Origin: DASUTB01 sp036374835
Lineage (GTDB): Bacteria > Actinomycetota > Actinomycetes > Jiangellales > Jiangellaceae
Length of the DNA stretch: 21,377 bases
Assembly (NCBI GenBank): GCA_036374835.1
Contig: DASUTB010000041.1
Location: 1-21,377 of the forward strand
Reading direction: 5' to 3'
Below the pieces are notes generated by a model. The model was not told the DNA's origin, searched no databases, and worked only from the letters and a program-made list of their open reading frames with translations. Positions 15,599 to 21,377 of this stretch are shown piece by piece (within the stretch, counting starts at the first letter, position 1; the number at the start of each line of letters is the position of its first letter). Position numbers and translations under genes: made by a program.

Positions 15599-16864
15599 AT
15601 GGACGATGCGAGTACGGGCACACTGTCCATTGACCGTATTCTCCACCATGGGAGCCATCGTCAGTTGCTTCGCCGGATCTCGGCCAGCAACGTGCCTGGA
15701 ACGCGGGTCGATGCAATTGTCGTGCCAGCTGCGCGGTCCGTGGAGTCTCTCGGAAATGCATTGGCGCTCGCGACGGATCTAAGTTGCGGTGTCATCGTCC
15801 TGTGCAGCGGGAACGTAACCGCGACAGAGGCCGCCGTAGCCGGTAACGCCGCCAAGGTGTCTTTGATCGCGCTCGACGTGGGCGGCGAGGACTACGGCCT
15901 GCCGCAATTCGAGACCAAGAAGGTTCCGAGCAGGTTCGCACGCCCTTCCGATACGAGCCTTAAGCGCAACCTGGGTCTTGTGGTAGCCAAGGTTGCCGGC
16001 TTGGAGCGGCTGTTATTTCTGGATGACGACATCGTCGGCATCACACGATCGGGTGCTCGTGCGGCGGCGGCCCTAGCCGAGTGGTTCGACGCTGTAGGGC
16101 TGGAGAACAAGGGGTATCCCGATAACTCAGTGGTCTGCCATACATACCGAGAACTCGAGGAGGGCGGCCAGCAGCAGTTCATCGGTGTGGGTGCATTGGC
16201 CGTGGACGCACGATCCAACCCGTCGTTCTTTCCGAACATCTATAACCAGGATTGGATGTTCATGCTCGGTAGCGGGCCTTGGCCGCGCCTAGCCGTGACC
16301 GGGCGGATGAAGCAGGTGGCCTACGACCCGTTCGCAGATCCGGATCGTGCGCGCCGTGAGGAATTCGGCGACTGCATCGGGGAGGGGTTGTATTGGCTTC
16401 TTGACGAAGGCGTGTCGATCGAGAGGGCCGACAGCGAGCATTGGACGGACTTCCTCAAGCGTCGCTCGTACTTCATCCAGCACCTGATCGCCAGGGTGGA
16501 GGCAGGCGGCTATGAAAAGAGTTGGGGGGAACGCGTTCTCGATTCACTGCAACTCGCGCAGGAGACGAACGCAAAAGTCACACCGGAGACTTGTCTTGAT
16601 TTCGTGCAGCGGTGGCGCGCCGATCTCGGCACCTGGCGTGAGTTCATCGCCCAGTTGCCGGCTGACCTGGGTGTCGCCAAGGCGCTGGAGCACCTGGGCT
16701 GGCCGGGCGTTGTCCAGTCCGAGCGACCATGGCCAGCTGTCGCATCATTGGGTGAAGATCGTCTAATCTTTCCAAATGGGCGGGCGTGCGTGGCCGATCA
16801 GCAAGCCGATCGGCCGTCTGATCGCTCTGGGGAGACATCACCGTTCGCACCGGCAGCTACTTAA
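15599..16864 (+). CDS. GT-A-fold transferase-like protein, first paralogue (extended C-terminus)
   Basis: 421 residues, cytoplasmic, no signal or membrane segment. The Rossmann-like N-terminal half (VDAIVVPAARSVESLGNALA) leads to KRNLGLVVAKVAGLERLLFL and a DDD triad at residues 142-144, as in the DxD metal/nucleotide-sugar site of GT-A transferases. Then come YPDNSVVCHTYRE, FFPNIYNQDWMFML, VTGRMKQVAYDPFADP and RREEFGDCIGEGLYWLLDE, all shared with the next gene. ATG 15599 has GGAG seven bases upstream. By alignment with its paralogue the protein should end near residue 368; it instead runs on about 53 residues of low-similarity sequence whose last 29 codons overlap the next gene out of frame. 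Donor and acceptor are unknown; a nucleotidyl- rather than glycosyltransferase role is possible. Confidence 0.7.
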   Translation: MDDASTGTLSIDRILHHGSHRQLLRRISASNVPGTRVDAIVVPAARSVESLGNALALATDLSCGVIVLCSGNVTATEAAVAGNAAKVSLIALDVGGEDYGLPQFETKKVPSRFARPSDTSLKRNLGLVVAKVAGLERLLFLDDDIVGITRSGARAAAALAEWFDAVGLENKGYPDNSVVCHTYRELEEGGQQQFIGVGALAVDARSNPSFFPNIYNQDWMFMLGSGPWPRLAVTGRMKQVAYDPFADPDRARREEFGDCIGEGLYWLLDEGVSIERADSEHWTDFLKRRSYFIQHLIARVEAGGYEKSWGERVLDSLQLAQETNAKVTPETCLDFVQRWRADLGTWREFIAQLPADLGVAKALEHLGWPGVVQSERPWPAVASLGEDRLIFPNGRACVADQQADRPSDRSGETSPFAPAAT

Positions 16865-17903
16865 AGCGGAAGCGCCGGTCAGGAAGACCGGCCGGGTCGA
16901 TGCGGTGATCGTGCCGACCTCGCGCCCGGTCGTCTGGCTACGGACTGCGATGGAGCTGGCCGGTGCTCTGGAATGCGTCCTCGTTGCTCTGTGCAGTCGA
17001 AAGGTCACCGCTCGCGAGGTCGTCGCGCTTGGTCAACAGCTCGGTGTAACGACGGCGGCGGTCGACATCAAAGTCGACACCGGCCCGACACCGCGCCTCG
17101 GCACGAGTCTGGTGCTGCAAGGTTCGCCTTTCGAGCGCATCTCCGACCTGAGCGACAAGCGCAATCTGGGTCTGCTGCTGGCGCGGCTCGCGGGGTGGGA
17201 TTCGGTCATGTTTCTGGACGATGACATCTACGACCTAGGTCCGTCCGACGTGGATTCGGCTGTGTCGCTGCTCGATCGGTACCGTGCGGCAGGCCTGGAC
17301 AATGCGGGTTTCCCGGACAACTCAGTGGTGTGCCATGCGCATCGCGCGGTCGGTGGAGTGCAAGACCAGTTCGTCGGCGGCGGCGCGCTCGCTGTGTCGC
17401 CGCTACGGACGCGATCGTTCTTTCCCCGCATATACAACGACGACTGGTTCTTCGTCATCGGGCAGTCGGTTCCGCCACAGTTGGCCGTCACCGGGAAGAT
17501 GAAGCAGGCCGCGTTCGACCCGTTCGCCGATCCGGGCCGGGCACGGCGTGAGGAGTTCGGCGACTGTCTCGCCGAGGGTTTGTATTGGCTGCTTGACCGA
17601 CATCGCGGACTCGAAGGCGCGGATCGTCAGTACTGGAAGCACTTCCTCAGTCGTCGAAGGCGTTTTCTCGACCGCTTGCTCTGGCTGGCGAACCGGCCCG
17701 TCGACCATCGCGTCCCGCGGGAGCGGCTGCTCGCGTCGCTCGAGGCGGCGAAGGCGACGAACGCATTGATTACGGCCGACCTGTGTGCGGAGTATGTGGC
17801 GCGCTGGCGTTCTGATCTACGGACGTGGCGCCGTCACCTCGATGGCCTGCCGACGAGCATCGGGGTCGAGCGGGCAATCGCGGAGTTGGGCCTTGAGGCA
17901 TGA
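16776..17903 (+). CDS. GT-A-fold transferase-like protein, second paralogue
   Basis: 375 residues, paralogous along the whole length to the preceding product. Shared blocks: SHRQLL near the N-terminus, VDAVIVPTSRPVVWLRTAME, KRNLGLLLARLAGWDSVMFL followed by the DDD triad (148-150), FPDNSVVCHAHRA, FFPRIYNDDWFFVIGQ, VTGKMKQAAFDPFADPGRAR and REEFGDCLAEGLYWLLD. The start at ATG 16776 lies inside the end of the first gene, in a different frame. It is supported because the N-terminal SHRQLL block aligns with its paralogue and no later start preserves it. No clear Shine-Dalgarno sequence precedes it, so translation may depend on ribosomes arriving from the upstream gene. The two proteins may work as a heteromeric or sequential pair. 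The biochemical role is unknown. Confidence 0.72.
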   Translation: MGGRAWPISKPIGRLIALGRHHRSHRQLLKAEAPVRKTGRVDAVIVPTSRPVVWLRTAMELAGALECVLVALCSRKVTAREVVALGQQLGVTTAAVDIKVDTGPTPRLGTSLVLQGSPFERISDLSDKRNLGLLLARLAGWDSVMFLDDDIYDLGPSDVDSAVSLLDRYRAAGLDNAGFPDNSVVCHAHRAVGGVQDQFVGGGALAVSPLRTRSFFPRIYNDDWFFVIGQSVPPQLAVTGKMKQAAFDPFADPGRARREEFGDCLAEGLYWLLDRHRGLEGADRQYWKHFLSRRRRFLDRLLWLANRPVDHRVPRERLLASLEAAKATNALITADLCAEYVARWRSDLRTWRRHLDGLPTSIGVERAIAELGLEA

Positions 17904-18003
17904 TCTCGGCGATGCTGGGCGTCTACCGCCTTTGGCATGCCTGGAGACGTAGTTTGGCCGGGGAATCGGTGCCAAACATGGTCATTCGGAGAAGGACGTA
18001 CCC

Positions 18004-19518
18004 TTGTCTGTTGAGATGAGCGCACGCACTTACCAAGTCCGCACCTTCGGGTGCCAGATGAACGTCCACGACTCCGAGCGGCTATCCGGTTTGCTCGAGT
18101 CGGCGGGATACGTCAAGGCACCGGCCGGCGGCGATGTCGATCCGGACGTCGTCGTGTTCAACACCTGCGCGGTGCGGGAGAACGCGGACAACAAGCTCTA
18201 CGGCAACCTCGGCCAGCTCGCGCCGGCCAAACAGCGCAATCCCGGTATGCAGATCGCGGTCGGCGGCTGCCTGGCGCAGAAGGACCGCGGCGAGATCGTC
18301 AAGCGCGCGCCGTGGGTCGACGTCGTCTTCGGCACCCACAACATCGGCAGCCTGCCGGCGCTGCTGGAGCGTGCCCGGATCGCCGACGAGGCGCAGGTTG
18401 AGATCGCCGAGTCGCTGGAGATGTTCCCGTCCACGCTGCCGTCGCGGCGGGAGAGCCCCTACGCGGCGTGGGTCGCGATCAGCGTCGGCTGCAACAACAC
18501 GTGCACGTTCTGCATCGTGCCGGCGCTGCGCGGCCGGGAGAAGGACCGCCGTCCCGGCGACATCCTCGCCGAGGTGGAGGCGCTCGTCGCGCAGGGCGTG
18601 ATCGAGGTGACGCTGCTGGGGCAGAACGTGAACGCCTATGGCGTCGAGTTCGGCGACCGGTACGCCTTCGGCAAGCTGCTGCGCTCGGTCGGGGCGGTCG
18701 ACGGCATCGAGCGGGTGCGGTTCACCAGCCCGCATCCGCGCGACTTCACCGACGACGTGATCGAGGCGATGGCCGAGACGCCGGCTGTCATGCCGCAGTT
18801 GCACATGCCGCTGCAGTCCGGATCGGACGCCGTCCTGCGCGCGATGCGCCGTTCGTACCGGCAGGAGCGTTACCTGAAGCTGGTCGAGAAGGTCCGTGCT
18901 GCCATGCCGGACGCGGCGATCACCACCGACATCATCGTCGGATTCCCGGGGGAGACCGAGGAGGATTTCGAGCAGACGATGCACGTCGTGCGCGAGGCCC
19001 GCTTCGCGCAGGCGTTCACGTTCCAATACTCCAAGCGACCCGGTACTCCGGCCGCCGAATTGCCCGACCAGGTGCCGCCCGAGCTCGTCGCCCATCGGTA
19101 CCAGCGGCTCGCCGCGCTGTGCGAACAGATCACCTGGGAGGAGAACAAGGCGTTCGAGGGTCGCGATGTCGAGGTGCTGGTCTCCGAAGGCGAAGGGCGC
19201 AAGGACGCCGCGACGCGCCGTATGTCGGGACGAGCCCGCGACAACCGGCTGGTGCATTTCGCTGTCCCGGAAGGCGGCAGCCGTCCCCGACCGGGCGACT
19301 TCGTGACCGTCGGTGTGACCCATGCCGCACCGCACCACCTCGTCGCAGACTCCGCCCTCGGCGGCGGAACCTTCAGCGTGCGGCGTTCGGCCGCCGGCGA
19401 CGCGTACGAGCGCGCGAACGCCGTGGGCACGTCGCAGCCGAGCGGCGTGTTGCTCGGTGTGCCGACGGTCGGCGAGCCGGCGGCGGATATGACACCGGCG
19501 GCGCAAACCTGCAAATAG
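18004..19518 (+). CDS. miaB: tRNA-2-methylthio-N6-dimethylallyladenosine synthase MiaB
   Basis: Radical-SAM methylthiotransferase that converts i6A37 to ms2i6A37 in tRNAs. The N-terminal UPF0004 domain has three cluster cysteines (C17 in TFGCQMN, C55 in NTCAVREN, C89 in VGGCLAQ). The radical-SAM CxxxCxxC is VGCNNTCTFC (C163, C167, C170). DIIVGFPGETEEDFEQTM and FQYSKRPGTPAAELPDQV are typical, and a C-terminal TRAM region (about 380-450) is followed by a tail of low conservation. Start: TTG 18004 has AGAAGGA (17990-17996) seven bases upstream; the in-frame ATG at 18016 would be 19 bases from it, so TTG is preferred, giving 504 residues. The usual downstream miaA is not in the window. Confidence 0.96.
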   Translation: MSVEMSARTYQVRTFGCQMNVHDSERLSGLLESAGYVKAPAGGDVDPDVVVFNTCAVRENADNKLYGNLGQLAPAKQRNPGMQIAVGGCLAQKDRGEIVKRAPWVDVVFGTHNIGSLPALLERARIADEAQVEIAESLEMFPSTLPSRRESPYAAWVAISVGCNNTCTFCIVPALRGREKDRRPGDILAEVEALVAQGVIEVTLLGQNVNAYGVEFGDRYAFGKLLRSVGAVDGIERVRFTSPHPRDFTDDVIEAMAETPAVMPQLHMPLQSGSDAVLRAMRRSYRQERYLKLVEKVRAAMPDAAITTDIIVGFPGETEEDFEQTMHVVREARFAQAFTFQYSKRPGTPAAELPDQVPPELVAHRYQRLAALCEQITWEENKAFEGRDVEVLVSEGEGRKDAATRRMSGRARDNRLVHFAVPEGGSRPRPGDFVTVGVTHAAPHHLVADSALGGGTFSVRRSAAGDAYERANAVGTSQPSGVLLGVPTVGEPAADMTPAAQTCK

Positions 19519-19525
19519 CCGCCAT

Positions 19526-19560
19526 AACTCAACACACCGGTCTCACTCGTGTTGCGAGTT
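19526..19560 (+). terminator. Stem-loop after miaB
   Basis: AACTCAACAC (19526-19535) pairs with GTGTTGCGAGTT (19549-19560) with a two-base bulge and a 13-base loop, eight bases after the miaB stop. GATAAAG follows rather than a T-run, so termination would be weak. Confidence 0.45.
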
Positions 19561-19566
19561 GATAAA

Positions 19567-19590
19567 GCACCTAGGTGCGCACTAGTGCGC
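19567..19590. promoter_or_regulatory. Two tandem perfect palindromes, candidate operators
   Basis: GCACCTAGGTGC (19567-19578) and GCGCACTAGTGCGC (19577-19590) are both perfect and share two bases. Their centres are 11 bp apart, close to one helical turn, and both have CTAG at the core flanked by GCAC/GTGC-like half-sites. They lie about 77-100 bp before the start of the substrate-binding protein gene, where a repressor or activator of that transporter would bind. Confidence 0.6.
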
Positions 19591-19666
19591 AAGAGCTGTT
19601 TCAACATACGGTCGTTGCGCTGCCATGAGCGTGGCTTGTGGCTATCTCCCCATCCTAGGAGGACAA

Positions 19667-21313
19667 ATGCGCATGAGGCGACCGTACAAGTTGCTTGTCG
19701 GTGCCGCAGCGTTGTCCCTGCTCGCCACGGCCTGTGGCGGCGAGGACGACGAAGGTGATGAGCCCAGCGGTGAGGACGGCGAGCAGGAAGAAACGGCGGA
19801 AGACGGCGAAGACGCCGAGAGTATGCAGGGTGGCACGCTTCGGGTTTACTCGAACGAGCCCGCCTTCCTCGTGCCGACCGCGGCCAATGACCAGCCGTCG
19901 ATTCTGGTGATCCGCCAGCTCTACCGCGGTCTGGTCGACTACGACGCGGACGGCTCCCCGGTGAACGATCTGGCCGAGTCGATCGAGTCCGAGGACAACC
20001 AGACCTGGACGATCACGATCAAGGAAGGGCACACGTTCACCAACGGCGAGCCGGTGGACGCGGACGCGTTCATCCGGTCGTGGAACTACACCGCCGACGG
20101 TGACAACGCTCAGAACAACGCGTACTTCCAGAGCCGTATCGTCGGCTTCGAGGAGTCGCAGGAGGGCGCCGACGAACTCTCCGGTGTGACCAAGGTCGAC
20201 GACTACACCATCGAGGTGGAGCTGAACGAGCCGTTCGTCGGTCTCCCGGCGATCCTGGGCTATTCCGGCTACTTCCCGGTGGCGCAGGAGTGCCTGGACA
20301 ACTTCGAGGCGTGCAACGAGACACCGATCGGAAACGGCCCGTACATGATCGAGGGCTCGTGGGAGCACGACGTCGGCATCACGCTGGTCCGCAACGAGGA
20401 CTACGCCGGCGACGAGCTGGCCAACCCGGACTCGATCGAGTACGTGATCTTCGCGGACGTGCAGGGCGCTTACGCGGCGTTCCAGGCCAATGAGCTCGAC
20501 GTGATGTACTTCACGCCTCCTGAGCGTTACGAGGAGATCCTGAGCACCTACGCCGACCGGGTCTACGACGAGCCGAGCAACAGCTTCACCTACGTCGGTT
20601 TGCCGCAGTACCTGGAGCAGTTCCAGAACGCCGACATCCGGAGGGCACTGTCGATGGCGATCGACCGGCAGTCGATCATCGACGCAATCTTCTTCGGCGC
20701 ACGTACGCCGGCGACCAGCGTCGTCTACCCGGGCTTCGACGGTGGCCGCGAAGGCATCTGCGAGTACTGCGAATACGACCCCGAGCGAGCTGCGCAGCTG
20801 CTCGAGGACGCCGGTGGCTGGCAGTGGGGCGAGCTCGAGCTCTGGGCCAACGCCGGTGCCGGCCACGAGGACTGGATGCAGGCCGTCGGCGACCAGATCA
20901 GGGAGAACCTGGGCATCGACTACACGCTGCATGTCGACCTCGACTTCCCGGAGTACCTGGAGAAGCTGGATTCGGACGACATGACCGGCGCGTACCGGCT
21001 CGGCTGGGGCCCGGACTACCCGGTGCCGGAGACCTACCTGGCGCCGCTGTACGAGTCCGACAACACGAGCAACTACAGCCGGTACTCGAACGAGCAGTTC
21101 GACGAGGCCGTCGCACAGGGTGACACCGCGCCCAGCCTGGAGGAGGCGATTCCGTTCTACCAGCAGGCAGAGGACATCATCGTCGACGAGCTGCCGGTGA
21201 TCCCGATGTTCTGGGGCCAGACCACAGCCGTCTGGTCGGAGAACGTCGAGGAGTTCGTGTGGAACCCCATCAACGACCCCGAGTACGGTCAAATGGTGAT
21301 GGCCCAGGAGTAG
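19667..21313 (+). CDS. Family 5 ABC transporter substrate-binding lipoprotein (oligopeptide/dipeptide type)
   Basis: 548 residues, extracellular lipid-anchored receptor (OppA/DppA-like, SBP_bac_5). ATG 19667 follows AGGAGGA (19657-19663); ATG 19673 is a second option. The signal peptide ends in the lipobox LLATAC (C23). A very acidic linker of about 30 residues (GEDDEGDEPSGEDGEQEETA region) separates the lipid anchor from the binding domain. Family marks: FTNGEPVDADAFIRSWNYTA, PIGNGPYMIEGSWEHD, SMAIDRQSIIDAIFFGARTP and a late LPVIPMFWGQTTAVW. The ligand could be peptides or another solute; sequence alone does not tell. The permease and ATPase genes are expected beyond the right edge; the 64 bases after its stop contain no gene. 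Confidence 0.93.
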   Translation: MRMRRPYKLLVGAAALSLLATACGGEDDEGDEPSGEDGEQEETAEDGEDAESMQGGTLRVYSNEPAFLVPTAANDQPSILVIRQLYRGLVDYDADGSPVNDLAESIESEDNQTWTITIKEGHTFTNGEPVDADAFIRSWNYTADGDNAQNNAYFQSRIVGFEESQEGADELSGVTKVDDYTIEVELNEPFVGLPAILGYSGYFPVAQECLDNFEACNETPIGNGPYMIEGSWEHDVGITLVRNEDYAGDELANPDSIEYVIFADVQGAYAAFQANELDVMYFTPPERYEEILSTYADRVYDEPSNSFTYVGLPQYLEQFQNADIRRALSMAIDRQSIIDAIFFGARTPATSVVYPGFDGGREGICEYCEYDPERAAQLLEDAGGWQWGELELWANAGAGHEDWMQAVGDQIRENLGIDYTLHVDLDFPEYLEKLDSDDMTGAYRLGWGPDYPVPETYLAPLYESDNTSNYSRYSNEQFDEAVAQGDTAPSLEEAIPFYQQAEDIIVDELPVIPMFWGQTTAVWSENVEEFVWNPINDPEYGQMVMAQE

Positions 21314-21377
21314 TACACCGAAGGTCGGCACGCTAGCTGACTCAGGTCGCGCGTTCTGGGGTGGTGGCGAGCCTCTT

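Noticed and set aside
18082..19506. 474-residue minus-strand frame over miaB
   Set aside because: Shadow of miaB; no recognisable motifs.
19655..21331. 558-residue minus-strand frame over the substrate-binding protein gene
   Set aside because: Perfectly antisense to a clear SBP gene and without family features; explained by codon composition.

Overview
The window is GC-rich DNA with GTG and TTG starts beside ATG, long antisense shadow frames, actinobacterial LexA- and PafBC-type promoter motifs, and the recA-recX-rny-miaB neighbourhood. This points to an actinobacterium (a Jiangellales-like or related high-GC soil lineage is my guess, not established).

Left part (1-5917): the 3' portion of a MocR/PdxR-type aminotransferase-fold regulator faces a minus-strand pair of a short-chain dehydrogenase and a QueA-like tRNA ribosyltransferase-isomerase. 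That pair is joined by a GTGA stop/start overlap and reads from a promoter with the hallmarks of SoxR/MerR control (14-bp dyad in a 19-bp spacer). A long near-perfect hairpin separates it from a GNAT acetyltransferase. A small two-helix membrane protein, a Bcp-type peroxiredoxin and ornithine aminotransferase (rocD) follow.

Centre (5918-13837): conserved core. recA has a LexA-like SOS box and an excellent match to the PafBC-dependent RecA-NDp promoter. recX follows after a hairpin. Then come ribonuclease Y and a three-gene TRAP operon: TAXI-type binding lipoprotein, DUF1850 protein, 4TM/12TM fused permease. In Corynebacterium and relatives the recA-recX to miaB interval holds the glutamate ABC transporter gluABCD; here a TRAP-TAXI system takes that slot.

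Right part (13838-21377): between the TRAP operon and miaB lies an accessory-looking block. It has a divergent AT-rich control region with repeated dyads. Leftward it has a 25-codon ORF and a 91-residue two-helix membrane protein. Rightward it has an XRE-type HTH protein with an unassigned C-terminal sensor-like domain, and two tandem paralogous GT-A-fold (DDD-motif) transferase-like proteins whose genes overlap by 89 bp out of frame. This block is the best candidate for an undescribed system. miaB follows, then a family-5 oligopeptide/dipeptide-type ABC substrate-binding lipoprotein preceded by two tandem perfect palindromes. The rest of that transporter would lie beyond the window.

No rRNA, tRNA, CRISPR array, insertion sequence or transposase was seen. 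All statements come from reading the sequence; no database search was run.
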